DNA of 64,000 nt from Methanothrix sp. Lineage in GTDB: Archaea > Halobacteriota > Methanosarcinia > Methanotrichales > Methanotrichaceae. Shown here in pieces: positions 51,525-63,329 of this stretch. The stretch is from contig JARYLI010000002.1 in NCBI GenBank assembly GCA_029907715.1, positions 124,001-188,000 of the forward strand, given 5' to 3'. The translations under genes were made by a program, and so were the position numbers. The notes beneath the pieces were generated by a model, which saw only the letters and a list, made by a program, of their open reading frames with translations, did no database searches and had not been told where the DNA came from. Numbering within the stretch: position 1 is the first letter of the stretch; every line of letters starts with the position of its first letter.

Positions 51525-52308
51525 GATACCGAAATCGCATCCCAGATACACATCACTCATGACGCGCGAGAGGATAGCTGAGGGCGTGAGGAATGGGATA
51601 ACAAGCGTCCAGGGTCTGATTGCACAGGGCAGGGGCGAGGCGTTCGATTACATCCTCGGCGAGAGGACGATGATCTCCGCGGATCGGGCAACACTCGCAG
51701 CAGCGGCAGCTCTTCTGATCGCGAAGAGGCCGGCGATCAGCGTGAATGGGAATGTCGCAGCTCTTGTCCCGGGAGAGATGGTGGAGCTTGCATCTCTCCT
51801 GAATGCACCCCTCGAGGTGAACCTCTTTCACAGGAGTGAGGAGAGGGTGAGGAGGATCGCAGATCTCCTCAGATCGCACGGCGCGCGCCTGGTGCTCGGA
51901 GAGAATCCCGACTGCAGGATACCGGGACTGGAGCACAGCCGCGCGCTGGCAACGAGAGGCGGCATATACGATGCGGATGCTGTGCTGATACCCCTTGAGG
52001 ACGGTGACAGGTGCGAGGCGCTTGTGGGGATGGGGAAGACTGTGATAGCTGTGGACCTCAACCCCCTCTCGAGGACATCGATGAGGGCCAGCATCACGAT
52101 CGTGGATAACATAACAAGAGCTGTGCCGAATCTTACAAGAAAGATAAGCTCGCTCTCGGGCTCCACCACAGAGTATCTCCAGGCTGTGCTGATGGATTAC
52201 AGCAACAGGGACACATTGAGGGATGCTCTGCTCGAGATGCGGGAGTATATCACTGCAAGAATGAATGAGCTGGATGGTGCACAGGGATCAGCCGGCAAGC
52301 GGATCTGA
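51517..52308 (+). CDS. 4-phosphopantoate-beta-alanine ligase (phosphopantothenate synthetase)
   Basis: A 263-residue archaeal phosphopantothenate synthetase (formerly DUF137), recognised by HPRYTSLMTRERIAEGV and VNLFHRSEERV. It joins 4-phosphopantoate and beta-alanine with ATP. The start is a TTG at 51517 with AGGGGG seven bases upstream, overlapping the kinase stop. It completes a coaBC-kinase-synthetase operon that leads from pantoate to phosphopantetheine. Confidence 0.93.
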   Translation: MTEIPKSHPRYTSLMTRERIAEGVRNGITSVQGLIAQGRGEAFDYILGERTMISADRATLAAAAALLIAKRPAISVNGNVAALVPGEMVELASLLNAPLEVNLFHRSEERVRRIADLLRSHGARLVLGENPDCRIPGLEHSRALATRGGIYDADAVLIPLEDGDRCEALVGMGKTVIAVDLNPLSRTSMRASITIVDNITRAVPNLTRKISSLSGSTTEYLQAVLMDYSNRDTLRDALLEMREYITARMNELDGAQGSAGKRI

Positions 52309-52501
52309 GAGAGTCCACGAGCAGGTCACGCTCTCGATGAGTGAATATGCTGTCAGAAATCTGCGTGCACCGGCACAAGGATGATCTCGCAGGGTCGCAT
52401 GCCTCTGAACTCAGTGATGCGATTACGCGGCCCCAAAAGGTCGCTGCTGTATCCCTGGACGCCCGCAAACAATATCTCTGAGATCATCTTGAGATCACAT
52501 C

Positions 52502-52693
52502 ATGGATAGAAAGCAGCTGGAGATAATAACAAGCACCGGCATGGTTCTGGCGCTGATAGCCATGTTGCTTGCGATACAGCTTGTGCTCCCTGAGAATCTC
52601 AGGCCAACCGGTTTCGTCGGGGCCATGGCTCTTTACATAATTCTGATGTCGCTCATCGGACTCCGGCTTGCCGGTGCATGCCAGCAGATCTAA
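52502..52693 (+). CDS. small two-helix membrane protein
   Basis: A 63-residue protein with two hydrophobic helices (residues ~10-30 and ~38-56) joined by PENLRPTGF. No family is recognised. It lies 36 bases before sepF on the same strand and could belong to that operon, which would suggest a membrane-linked role in division. Confidence 0.6.
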   Translation: MDRKQLEIITSTGMVLALIAMLLAIQLVLPENLRPTGFVGAMALYIILMSLIGLRLAGACQQI

Positions 52694-52729
52694 ATATAAT
52701 AATAATCATCACATCCTTGAGGGTTTGAG

Positions 52730-53089
52730 ATGGTGAAGTTCCTTGAAAGACTGATGGGCAGGCCTGCCACAGATGAGTATGTGGAGGTGGACCTGGGCCA
52801 GTTCGAGGATGAGCCTGAGAGGCCCAGGGCGTATCTCAGAGTGGCCGAGCTCACGTCTCTCGATGTGCTGCCGGAGATAAAGCAGGAGATACGATCCCGC
52901 AATATACTGCTGGTTGATATAGCGCCCATGAAGAGGGACAAGGCATCTCTGGACAGGGCGATAGGCGAGCTGAGGAAGATCGTCGAGGATATGGCTGGAG
53001 ATATAGCCGGAGTTGGCGACGACCTGGTCGTCGTAGTTCCGAGTGGCATAAGGATCGACAGGGAGAAGGTTGTGGGAGGAAGAGATTGA
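52730..53089 (+). CDS. sepF: archaeal cell division protein SepF
   Basis: A 119-residue SepF with the N-terminal membrane-targeting helix MVKFLERLMG, an acidic linker and the SepF core (YLRVAELTSLDVLPEIKQEI ... DIAPMKRDKASLDRAI). SepF anchors FtsZ to the membrane in FtsZ-based archaea. It overlaps the ZPR1-like gene by 4 bp. Confidence 0.93.
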   Translation: MVKFLERLMGRPATDEYVEVDLGQFEDEPERPRAYLRVAELTSLDVLPEIKQEIRSRNILLVDIAPMKRDKASLDRAIGELRKIVEDMAGDIAGVGDDLVVVVPSGIRIDREKVVGGRD

Positions 53090-53661
53090 AGCTCAAGACG
53101 AAGGCTAGCTGCCCTATGTGCGGGGCGACGATGGAGTTCAACTGGGAGACGACAGAGCTGCCATACTTCGGGGATGCTCTGATCATCGCAGGTGTATGCG
53201 AGTGCGGCTTCAGGCACAGCGATACGATGCTCCTGAGCCAGCGCGAGCCGTACAGGCACACTCTTGTTGTTCGGGAGCTCGATGACCTGAACGCCAGGGT
53301 TCTCAGATCCTCCAGCGGCACGATCCACATACCTGAGATCGGCGTGGACATCGAGCCAGGATATGCATCTGAGGCTTACATAACAAATATCGAGGGGGTT
53401 CTCGTCAGGGTGAAGGGCATAGTCGAGTTCGCAACGAACGCGGCAAGACAGGCCAGGGATATGGAGAGGACCGCAAAGGGCGAGGAGATCCTCTCGAAGA
53501 TAGAGATGGCGCTAAGGGGCGAGTTCAGCCTCACGGTGATCCTTGAGGATCCGTTCGGAAACAGCGCAATAATATCGGATCACGTTGTGGCAACACCTCT
53601 GTCCATAGAGGAGGCCAGCACTCTGAAGACGGGCATGATAGTTCTCGATCTCTCCGAGTGA
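53086..53661 (+). CDS. ZPR1-related zinc finger protein
   Basis: A 191-residue archaeal ZPR1 with a zinc finger CPMCGATMEFNW...CECGFRHSD and the C-terminal LEDPFGNSAI motif. Eukaryotic ZPR1 acts in the biogenesis of elongation factor 1A; the archaeal role is open. The start is TTG, overlapping the sepF stop, and cofD follows at once. Confidence 0.9.
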   Translation: MKLKTKASCPMCGATMEFNWETTELPYFGDALIIAGVCECGFRHSDTMLLSQREPYRHTLVVRELDDLNARVLRSSSGTIHIPEIGVDIEPGYASEAYITNIEGVLVRVKGIVEFATNAARQARDMERTAKGEEILSKIEMALRGEFSLTVILEDPFGNSAIISDHVVATPLSIEEASTLKTGMIVLDLSE

Positions 53662-53663
53662 GC

Positions 53664-54551
53664 ATGCTGATACTCAGTGGCGGTACCGGCACACCAAAGC
53701 TGCTTCGCGGCCTTGCAAGGGTCCTGGATCCTGAGGAGATCACGGTCGTTGTCAACACAGCCGAGGACCTCTGGGTCTCCGGAAACCTGGTCTCCCCCGA
53801 CCTGGATACTGTCATCTACACGCTCGCGGGTTTGATCGATGAAGAGAGATGGTGGGGCATCAGGGGGGACAGCTTCATCACGCATACCCGTCTGAGAGAA
53901 CTGGGTGTGAGGGAGAGGCTCGCAATAGGCGATGCCGACAGGGCATTTCATATCCTCAGATCCGATGTCATTCGCAGAGGGGGCACGCTCAGCGATGCCA
54001 CTGAGGTGATGAGAGAAGCGTTGGGGATCAGGTCAGGGGTATTCCCGATGAGTGATGACAGTGTATCCACAATCATAAAAACACCACTGGGCGAGATGCA
54101 CTTTCAGGAGTTCTGGGTAGAGAGGCGGGGGGAGCCTGAGGTCCTGGGCGTTCGCTTTGATGGCATCGATGGTGCGAGACCAAGCAGTGGATTCCTCGAG
54201 GCCCTCAGAAAAGAGGAGACTGTCATAATCGGACCCAGCAACCCGGTGACAAGCATCGGCCCGATCCTCTCGCTGAAGGGCGTGAGGGATGCGGTCAGGG
54301 AGAAGACGACAGTGGCGGTGAGCCCCCTCAATGGCGACAGGCCTTTCAGCGGGCCTGCGGCCAGGTTCATGAGGGCTGTGGGGGTTGAGCCAGACGATGA
54401 GGGTGTCATCTCGATTCTGGGAGAGGTGGATCACTTCATGGTATCGAGGAGCAGCAGCTATCCAGGAAGATGCATACGCACTGACATACGCATCGATAGC
54501 ATGGAGGACAGCATAAGGCTCGCGAAGGAGATAGTGAGGCTCGCAGGATGA
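53664..54551 (+). CDS. cofD: 2-phospho-L-lactate transferase
   Basis: A 295-residue CofD with MLILSGGTGTPKLLRGL at the start, VVNTAEDLWVSGNLVSPDLDTV and the GDSFITHTRLRELG block. It joins the phospholactyl (or phosphoenolpyruvyl) moiety to Fo in coenzyme F420 synthesis. A GTG six bases upstream overlaps the ZPR1 stop and is an alternative start. It belongs to the sepF-ZPR1-cofD run. Confidence 0.95.
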   Translation: MLILSGGTGTPKLLRGLARVLDPEEITVVVNTAEDLWVSGNLVSPDLDTVIYTLAGLIDEERWWGIRGDSFITHTRLRELGVRERLAIGDADRAFHILRSDVIRRGGTLSDATEVMREALGIRSGVFPMSDDSVSTIIKTPLGEMHFQEFWVERRGEPEVLGVRFDGIDGARPSSGFLEALRKEETVIIGPSNPVTSIGPILSLKGVRDAVREKTTVAVSPLNGDRPFSGPAARFMRAVGVEPDDEGVISILGEVDHFMVSRSSSYPGRCIRTDIRIDSMEDSIRLAKEIVRLAG

Positions 54552-54684
54552 GTGCGTCATTCCATCTCAGAGGTTCATGTCGGTCTCAGCACATGTCCGT
54601 GCGCGAAACAAATCTTTCGGGAGCAACCGCAGGTCTGCGAATGGTGAGGACCTGCAGGGATCCCTCGCATGAGAAGGAGAGCAC

Positions 54685-55623
54685 ATGTTCATAGGCGTCG
54701 ACCACGGGACGAGAGCGATAAGGTTTGCGAACCATCATGGTGAAGGCATCGCAATACCCAGATCCGAGGCCGGATCCCTCAGGCCGGAGGAGATACTGAA
54801 AAGGATTGAGGATCATTTTCGCGGATCTTTCGATCTCGTGGCTCTCTGCTACTCGATGGGCGACGGCATAACGCGCATAACCAGAATACAGGATGCTGAG
54901 AACAGGGGGCTCGCAAGGCTCAGCGGCGCTGGGATCGAGGTGGGTGGCGGGAGCAGGGTGTACGAGGCGATGGCGATCTCCGGCTGGCCGGTGGTCCTGC
55001 TCCCGGGCATACACAGGGGCTCCAAAATAGACGCCAGGATGAAGGTCTTTTCACATGGAGCAAGCCCTGAGAAGGTCGGTCTCGGGTACTATGTGGTGCG
55101 CAGGGGTGTGGAGAATGCTGTGATAGCGGACGCGAGCTCCAACACCGTCACGATCGGCATAAACGATGGGAGGATCGCCGGCGCGATAGATGCACCGATA
55201 TTCGCCCCAGGGCTGCTTCAGGGGCCGCTGGATGTCGATGCGATAAGAGCTGTTGATGATGGGATGATGACAGCGAATGAGGCATTCTCGCATGGCGGCA
55301 TCCTAAGAAAAATGAATCTACCGGAGTGTAACGATCTCGCGCTGGAGACCCTGGCGCTCTTCGCAGCTATGGAGATGAGCGCGATGTCTGTTCTTCTCAG
55401 AGACCTCGGCGCTGTATCCCCGGATATGTTTCTTGCAGGAGACCCTGCCGCGCGCATCGCCGGGCGTGTCTCTGAGCTTCTGGGCATCGATGTCATCCCT
55501 CTGCCATCACTTGCTTCGGCCACTGGCTGCGCCTGGATCGCAGAGGATATATCCTCAGGGATGAGATCCATAATGGGGATAGATGTCGATGAACGTGTTT
55601 TCAGACACCATGAGATACGATGA
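54685..55623 (+). CDS. methanogenesis marker protein 12 (ASKHA fold)
   Basis: A 312-residue protein restricted to methanogens. It starts MFIGVDHGTRAIRFA like acetate/sugar kinases and has SGAGIEVGGGSRVYEA and GDPAARIAGRV. The fold suggests an ATP-binding kinase or acyltransferase, but no substrate is known. It lies 133 bases after cofD and overlaps a small gene by 41 bp. Confidence 0.9.
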   Translation: MFIGVDHGTRAIRFANHHGEGIAIPRSEAGSLRPEEILKRIEDHFRGSFDLVALCYSMGDGITRITRIQDAENRGLARLSGAGIEVGGGSRVYEAMAISGWPVVLLPGIHRGSKIDARMKVFSHGASPEKVGLGYYVVRRGVENAVIADASSNTVTIGINDGRIAGAIDAPIFAPGLLQGPLDVDAIRAVDDGMMTANEAFSHGGILRKMNLPECNDLALETLALFAAMEMSAMSVLLRDLGAVSPDMFLAGDPAARIAGRVSELLGIDVIPLPSLASATGCAWIAEDISSGMRSIMGIDVDERVFRHHEIR

Positions 55624-55852
55624 GTGGCATGAGGTCCTTAAAGAGCTCGAGGATATGGCAAGGTCCTCTGAGAGCAGCGTGACGGCGCACTCCCTGCTGC
55701 ACAGGGTGGAAGCGCTTGCAGAACGTGAGGACGTGCCGCCTGAGCTTGAGGGCAGGCTGGACATGCTTCTGATGGAGCTGACCGAGGCCGCAAGGGATGC
55801 ATGCACAAACACGAAGTGCCCGCATTACGGAAAAAGATGCAGGATGCGGTAA
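55583..55852 (+). CDS. small hypothetical protein with C-terminal cysteines
   Basis: An 89-residue helical protein (WHEVLKELEDMARSSE...) ending CTNTKCPHYGKRCRMR, three cysteines that may bind metal. It overlaps the marker 12 gene by 41 bp and is probably co-translated with it. No function is known. Confidence 0.7.
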   Translation: MSMNVFSDTMRYDEWHEVLKELEDMARSSESSVTAHSLLHRVEALAEREDVPPELEGRLDMLLMELTEAARDACTNTKCPHYGKRCRMR

Positions 55853-55970
55853 CCGGGCCGTACGGCGTTCATCCCCACCGCTGAAGATGGCGGGCCCAAG
55901 GTTTGCTTTTCCATGTATCCTGTAAATACAGACGCGGGCTGAAAATCCCGCGGGATTTGAGTTACAGGGT

Positions 55971-56078
55971 CTACCTGACACCTGACCGGCTGTCGGACCA
56001 CTTGTTCGATATCCATGGCAGCGCAACGACCAGGACTCCGAATATCACCACAACAAGCACATGATCCATGATGCTCAT
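55971..56078 (-). CDS. 35-residue single-helix membrane protein
   Basis: A very short gene: MSIMDHVLVVVIFGVLVVAL opens it and the basic/polar tail ends in SRSGVR. One helix spans residues ~6-22. Despite its size it has a perfect 8-base ribosome site GGAGGTGA five bases before the ATG, and a TATA-like GGTTTAAGTT near 56125-56135. The strength of the site argues for real translation. It could be a small subunit of a membrane complex, like KdpF-type peptides; the partner is unknown. A stem CGCGGG / CCCGCG (near 55933-55952) follows its stop. Confidence 0.65.
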   Translation of the reverse strand: MSIMDHVLVVVIFGVLVVALPWISNKWSDSRSGVR

Positions 56079-56306
56079 CGATGTCACCTCCCGAGAGACA
56101 GAGCTGTACACCCTGCGATCCACTAGAACTTAAACCTTTTGACATGATTGACAACTTCTTCAGAGATTGTTTAGCATAGCAAAGACGATCTATCATTATT
56201 AATAATGATTTTGATAACCATCCGCTGGACAGCCTGCTGGCTCACATCCTCTGGCGGGATGTTCTGCGGGCTCTGCACAAGGGGGATTTCAGCGATCAGA
56301 CAGCCC

Positions 56307-58697
56307 TCAATCGACCCTTGCCACATCCGATATCTCGTCCCCTGGCTTTACGTCCATGATCTTCACGCCCTGTGTTGCCCTTCCCTGCACCCTCACATCA
56401 GATGCGGCTATTCTGATCATAACACCCTCCTTTGTGGTCACCAGGAGACCGTCGTCGTCGGACACAGTTATCGCGGCCACCACATCCCCTCTTCGCGCAT
56501 CTATGTTCTTGACCCCCTTGCCGCCGCGCCTCTGGAGCGGATACTCTCTCAGGTCCGTCCTCTTTCCGTATCCCTGAGTGGTTATGGTGAAGAGCGTCTC
56601 TCCCTCTTTTACCACATCCATGGAGATCAGCTCATCCCCCTCGGAGAGGTTAATCGCCTTCACCCCCATCGATCCCCTCCCGCTCGCTCGCACATCTCTC
56701 TCGTGGAACCTTATCGCCTTTCCCTTCTTTGTGGCGACGATCAGCTCCCTCGAGCCGTCTGTGAGCCTGGCGGCCACAAGAGAGTCGCCGCGGAGGTTGA
56801 CTGCCTTGATCCCGCCCCTTCTTGGATTGCTGAACGCCCTTATTGGGGTCTTCACGATGCTGCCCATGCGCGTAGCGAGCACGATGTAACCCTCGGTGCT
56901 GAAGCTCTCAACGGGTATCGCCTCGGTGATCCTCTCGTTCTCCTCCAGCTGCAGCAGGCTCGCTATCGATCTGCCTCTGGATACCTTGGATGCCATGGGT
57001 ATCTCATAGACCCTGAGCCAGTGCGCCTTACCCCTGTCTGTGAAGATCAGAAGGTAATCCAGCGTCGATGCTGTGAATATGTCTGTGACGAAATCCTCGC
57101 TCTTAGTCTCGGCCCCGATGCTGCCCTTTCCCCCTCTCCTCTGCATTCTGTACACAGATAGAGGCTGGCGTTTGATGTAGCCGTTGTTTGTTATTATCAC
57201 CGCTACCTCTTCCTCCTGGATGAGATCCTCGGGCCTCACGGACTCCACAGACTCCACTATCTCGGTCCTTCTGTCATCGCCGTAGCTCTCAGCGAGCTCT
57301 CTCAGTTCATTCTTGATGATATCGAGTACCTCAGCCCTGCTTGCGAGTATTCCCTTCAATTTTGCGATTGTTGCCTCCAGCTCTCTGGCCTCTGATGCGA
57401 TCTTCTCCTGCTCAAGGCCTGTGAGCCTCTGCAGCCTCATATCCAGAATTGCCCTTGCCTGCTCCTCGCTGAGCCCGAACCGCTCCATGAGCAGATCCCT
57501 GGCCTCTGAAGGGGAGGGCGAGCCCCTGATCAGTGCTATGACATCATCTATGTTCCTGAGGGCTATCAGAATTCCCGCGAGTATGTGCGCTCTTTTCTCC
57601 GCCTGGTCGAGCTCGAAGCGGGTCCTTCTCTCGATCACCTCAGCCCTGTAGTTGATGTAGTGCTCCAGGGTCTCCTTCAGCGTCAGGGTCCTGGGCTGGC
57701 CGTCGACGAGGACGAGGTTGATTATGCCGTATGTTGTCTCGAGCTGTGTGTGCTTGTGAAGCTGATTGAGCACGACCTGGGGATTCGCGCCATGCTTCAG
57801 CTCCACGACCAGCCTTATCCCCTCCCGATCAGACTCATCCCTGATCTCCGAGATCCCATCCACCCTTCCCGTCTTGACGAGCTCCGCAATGTCCTCCACG
57901 ACCTTGGCCTTGTTGACCTGATATGGGAGCTCTGTGAATACTATCCTGGAGCCCCTTCGCCCCTCCTCTATCTCGGATCTGGCTCTGATCGTTATCGTGC
58001 CTCTTCCTGTGGCATAAGCGCTCTCTATGCCGCTTTTTCCCACTATGTATCCTCCGGTGGGAAAATCCGGGCCCCGGATGAAGTTCATAAGATCTGCCAC
58101 AGAGGCATCGGGGTTCTCGATCAGATGGATCAGCGCATATACAACCTCCCGGAGGTTGTGGGGCGGTATGTTCGTCGCCATTCCAACAGCGATTCCTGTG
58201 GATCCGTTGACGAGCAGGTTGGGAAGCCGGGATGGCAGCACCGTCGGCTCCTTCATAGAGCCATCGTAGTTGGGCACGAAATCCACGGTGTCCTTCTCGA
58301 TATCCGCGAGCATCTCGCCCGCGATTCTCGAGAGCCGGACCTCTGTGTATCTCATCGCAGCAGGCGGATCTCCGTCGACTGAGCCGAAGTTTCCCTGGCC
58401 ATCGATCAGGGTGTAGCGCATCGAGAAGTCCTGGGCCATCCTGACCATGGTGTCGTAGATCGCTGCGTCTCCATGCGGGTGGTACTTACCCATGACATCG
58501 CCGACGATGCGGGCGGACTTCTTGTAGGGCTGGTCGAATGTCACGCCCTGCTCGTACATGGCGTAGAGGATGCGTCTGTGTACAGGCTTCAGGCCATCCC
58601 TGACATCGGGAAGCGCCCGCCCGACGATCACGCTCATCGCGTAATCTATGTAGGAGGATTTCATCTCCTCTGTTACATCGACGTCTATCTCTGCCAT
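56307..58697 (-). CDS. gyrA: DNA gyrase subunit A
   Basis: A 796-residue GyrA with the winged-helix domain, catalytic Tyr117 ([11 protein letters not shown]) and the C-terminal beta-pinwheel. The gyrase-specific GyrA box QRRGGKG is present in [14 protein letters not shown], so this is gyrase and not topoisomerase IV. It introduces negative supercoils together with GyrB, 4 bases upstream. Bacterial-type gyrase in Euryarchaeota is an old transfer. Confidence 0.96.
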   Translation of the reverse strand: MAEIDVDVTEEMKSSYIDYAMSVIVGRALPDVRDGLKPVHRRILYAMYEQGVTFDQPYKKSARIVGDVMGKYHPHGDAAIYDTMVRMAQDFSMRYTLIDGQGNFGSVDGDPPAAMRYTEVRLSRIAGEMLADIEKDTVDFVPNYDGSMKEPTVLPSRLPNLLVNGSTGIAVGMATNIPPHNLREVVYALIHLIENPDASVADLMNFIRGPDFPTGGYIVGKSGIESAYATGRGTITIRARSEIEEGRRGSRIVFTELPYQVNKAKVVEDIAELVKTGRVDGISEIRDESDREGIRLVVELKHGANPQVVLNQLHKHTQLETTYGIINLVLVDGQPRTLTLKETLEHYINYRAEVIERRTRFELDQAEKRAHILAGILIALRNIDDVIALIRGSPSPSEARDLLMERFGLSEEQARAILDMRLQRLTGLEQEKIASEARELEATIAKLKGILASRAEVLDIIKNELRELAESYGDDRRTEIVESVESVRPEDLIQEEEVAVIITNNGYIKRQPLSVYRMQRRGGKGSIGAETKSEDFVTDIFTASTLDYLLIFTDRGKAHWLRVYEIPMASKVSRGRSIASLLQLEENERITEAIPVESFSTEGYIVLATRMGSIVKTPIRAFSNPRRGGIKAVNLRGDSLVAARLTDGSRELIVATKKGKAIRFHERDVRASGRGSMGVKAINLSEGDELISMDVVKEGETLFTITTQGYGKRTDLREYPLQRRGGKGVKNIDARRGDVVAAITVSDDDGLLVTTKEGVMIRIAASDVRVQGRATQGVKIMDVKPGDEISDVARVD

Positions 58698-58701
58698 TCG
58701 A

Positions 58702-60624
<1,923 letters not shown>

Positions 60625-60704
60625 CTATGGGCTTCTACAATAAGTATCTAATCCCGGACGGGAGTAGCTTGCCTGGTAGGTACCGCTCATGAAAACAGCC
60701 ATCT

Positions 60705-61103
60705 CTAAGGGGCATCGGCTTCAGGAGCGAACTTTGTTCCGTAGTAGATTATGCCCCTCTCCCCCTCCTTTCCGAGTATCCTGAAAACAGGCCTGACCCG
60801 CATGCCTATTTTCATGCTCTCAGGCGAGCAAACGACCTGTCCTGTGAGCTTGGGTCCCTCGTCAAGCTGGATAATCGCGAGGTTGTACGGAGTGAGCCTC
60901 TCGAAGTCCTCTGTCGCGCTGTATATTGTCGTGTATGTGATCACAGTGCCGGTCCCCCTGAACCTGTAATCCTCCATCTGGCCCGTCCTCCTGCAGTTAG
61001 GGCAGAGGGTCCTTGGGGGGAAGTAGTACTCACCGCAGCTCTTGCAGTGCGTTCCTATCAGGTTGTACCTCTGGGGTATGCACCTCCAGAACCTCGGAGC
61101 ATT
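60705..61103 (-). CDS. DUF35 zinc-ribbon/OB-fold protein of the thiolase-HMG-CoA synthase complex, start codon unclear
   Basis: The protein begins in the DNA as PRFWRCIPQRYNLIGTHCKS, with zinc-ribbon cysteines in HCKSCGEYYFPPRTLCPNC, and continues into an OB fold (~130 residues). In archaea such a DUF35 protein bridges acetoacetyl-CoA thiolase and HMG-CoA synthase. No ATG, GTG or TTG lies in frame before PRFWR; the nearest ATG (61100-61102) is one base out of frame. The first in-frame ATG (60977) would remove the zinc ribbon. A one-base deletion or a non-standard start is implied. The thiolase stop is at 61117. Confidence 0.72.
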   Translation of the reverse strand, partial: NAPRFWRCIPQRYNLIGTHCKSCGEYYFPPRTLCPNCRRTGQMEDYRFRGTGTVITYTTIYSATEDFERLTPYNLAIIQLDEGPKLTGQVVCSPESMKIGMRVRPVFRILGKEGERGIIYYGTKFAPEADAP

Positions 61104-61116
61104 TGTCGTCGTGGTA

Positions 61117-62280
61117 TCACCTCGAGAGTATGTGAACCAGTGCGGTTCCTCCGGAGCCGCCGACGTTGTGCGTCAGGCCGACCTCAGCATCATCCACCTG
61201 ACGCCTGCCAGCCTCGCCTCTCAGCTGGAGCACGATCTCGTACGCCTGCTTTATGCCCGTGGCGCCCACAGGATGGCCGCATGCCTTCAACCCGCCGGAT
61301 GTGTTGACTGCAATATCCCCTCCAATGGAGGTTCTCCCCTCCTCTGTTGCCTTCCCCCCTTCTCCCTTCGGGAAGAAACCGAGATCCTCGATGGCCAGGA
61401 TCTCTCCTATGGTGAAGCAGTCGTGGACCTCTGCCACATTGATGTCCTGAGGGTTTAACCGCGCCTGAGCGAATGCCTTCTTCGCTGCGTAGACCGTCGC
61501 GTCCAGCGTTGTTATGTCTCTCCGGTCGTGGAGCGCGAGGCTGTCGCTCGCCTGCGCGCTTGCCAGGATCCTGATGGGCGTGTCGCAGTATCTGGATGCG
61601 ATATCTGAGGGCGCGAGAACAACCGCAGCCGCTCCGTCAGTTATCGGCGAGCAGTCCAGGACCCTGAGAGGATCGGCGACCAGCGGGGAGTTTATGACAT
61701 CGTCCACTTTTATCTCCGTATGGTACTGAGCAATCGGATTCATGTGGCCGTGGTGGTGGTTCTTCACAGCCACCTGCGCGAGCTGCTCTCTCGTCGTGCC
61801 GTATATTCGCATGTGAAGCCTTGCGATCATCGCATAAAGCGCCGGAAATGTCGCGCCGAAGAAGCACTCCCACTCCCTGTCTGCAGCTGCTGCAAGAGCA
61901 TCCGCAGCTATGCCACTTGATACATCGGTCATCTTCTCAACGCCGGCTGCTATGACTATGTCCGCATAGCCGCTGGCGACCGCCAGGAACGCCTCGCGGA
62001 GTGCAAGGCCGCCGGATGCGCATGCCGCCTCGACCCTGGTCGATGGTATGTGCAGCCGCGAGAGGCCTGCATAGTCCGCTATCAGAGCGCCTATGTGCTC
62101 CTGCTCCACGAACCTGCCGCCGCTCATGTTTCCAACGTAGAGAGCGTCTATGGCCTCGCCTGTGACACCAGCGTCCTCTATCGCGGCTATGCCTGTTTCC
62201 ACGACCAGATCGCGCAGTGAGCTGTCCCAGCGCTCACCGAACCGCGTGCAACCGACCCCGATGATTGATACAGCCCTCAT
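61117..62280 (-). CDS. acetyl-CoA C-acetyltransferase (archaeal thiolase)
   Basis: A 387-residue thiolase of the archaeal SCP-x-like type. The nucleophilic Cys is in [14 protein letters not shown], and the conserved HDCFTIGEI and [14 protein letters not shown] (second His/Cys) follow. It condenses two acetyl-CoA to acetoacetyl-CoA, which is passed to HMG-CoA synthase for mevalonate and membrane lipids. Start and stop overlap by ATGA with HMG-CoA synthase. Confidence 0.94.
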   Translation of the reverse strand: MRAVSIIGVGCTRFGERWDSSLRDLVVETGIAAIEDAGVTGEAIDALYVGNMSGGRFVEQEHIGALIADYAGLSRLHIPSTRVEAACASGGLALREAFLAVASGYADIVIAAGVEKMTDVSSGIAADALAAAADREWECFFGATFPALYAMIARLHMRIYGTTREQLAQVAVKNHHHGHMNPIAQYHTEIKVDDVINSPLVADPLRVLDCSPITDGAAAVVLAPSDIASRYCDTPIRILASAQASDSLALHDRRDITTLDATVYAAKKAFAQARLNPQDINVAEVHDCFTIGEILAIEDLGFFPKGEGGKATEEGRTSIGGDIAVNTSGGLKACGHPVGATGIKQAYEIVLQLRGEAGRRQVDDAEVGLTHNVGGSGGTALVHILSR

Positions 62281-63329
62281 AGTCTGAGCTTCCCCTTGTG
62301 CTTCGCGTATCTCGCGTAGTCGATGTACTCCGCTATTGCTATGTAATCCCTCACGCTCGGGGCTCGATCCCTGATATCGTTTATCCTCTCAGTGACCCTG
62401 ATGCTGAATGCATCGCTCCCCGCGCCGGATCCGAAGCTGGTGACGAATATGCTCTCACCTGGTTTCGCCTGGTCGAGTGTCGCTGCCAGGCCGATCAGCG
62501 TCGAGCCGGAGTAGGTGTTTCCTATGAGCGGCACCACAAGCCCTGGAGCGATCTGCTCCTTTGTGAATCCGAGCTTTGCCGCGACCCTTACCGGGAACTT
62601 TCCGTTGGGCTGGTGGAAGACAGCATAATCGTAATCCTCCGGTCTTCTCCCCAGCATCTCCATGAGCCCCCTGGCGGCAGAGGTCACGTGCTTGAAGTAT
62701 GCCGGCTCCCCTGTAAACCTCCCGCCGTGCTCTGGATACGGCATGCCCTCCCTGCGCCAGAAATCCGGGGTATCGGTGGTGAATGAGTATGTGCCCTCTA
62801 TCTCCGCGATGAGATCCCCGGCACCCACAACATATGCTGCCCCACCCGCAGCTGCAGTGTACTCCAGAGCATCACCCGGGGCGCCCTGGCTCACGTCTGC
62901 GCCTATGGCCAGCCCCAGGTCGATCATGCCTGACCTGACCAGACCCAGGCATGCCTGGATGGCCGCGGTGCCTGCCTTGCAGGCGAACTCCATATCAGCA
63001 ACGGTATGAGAATGAGAGCATCCGATCGCCTCGCCGACGATGGTGCCGGTCGGCTTCACAGCATATGGGTGGCTTTCGGAGCCTGTGTAGATGGCGCCTA
63101 TCCTGCGTGGATCGATATTCGCCCTGGATACCGCATTTCTGGCGGCCTCAACAGCGATGGTGGCGGTATCTTCGTCCAGGTCGGGAACCGCCTTCTCGTA
63201 GACGTTGAGTCCCCGCGCGACATCCTCCACCTCTCCCCAGACCCTGGCAATCTCATCGACCTTTATCCTGTACCTCGGAATGTAAACACCGTAGCTGACT
63301 ATACCGACGCCCAAGTGATCCCCTCTCAT
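62277..63329 (-). CDS. hydroxymethylglutaryl-CoA synthase
   Basis: A 350-residue archaeal HMG-CoA synthase with catalytic Glu in the [14 protein letters not shown] region, Cys in [11 protein letters not shown] and His in FHQPNGKFP. It adds acetyl-CoA to acetoacetyl-CoA. It is coupled by ATGA to both the regulator upstream and the thiolase downstream. Confidence 0.95.
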   Translation of the reverse strand: MRGDHLGVGIVSYGVYIPRYRIKVDEIARVWGEVEDVARGLNVYEKAVPDLDEDTATIAVEAARNAVSRANIDPRRIGAIYTGSESHPYAVKPTGTIVGEAIGCSHSHTVADMEFACKAGTAAIQACLGLVRSGMIDLGLAIGADVSQGAPGDALEYTAAAGGAAYVVGAGDLIAEIEGTYSFTTDTPDFWRREGMPYPEHGGRFTGEPAYFKHVTSAARGLMEMLGRRPEDYDYAVFHQPNGKFPVRVAAKLGFTKEQIAPGLVVPLIGNTYSGSTLIGLAATLDQAKPGESIFVTSFGSGAGSDAFSIRVTERINDIRDRAPSVRDYIAIAEYIDYARYAKHKGKLRL

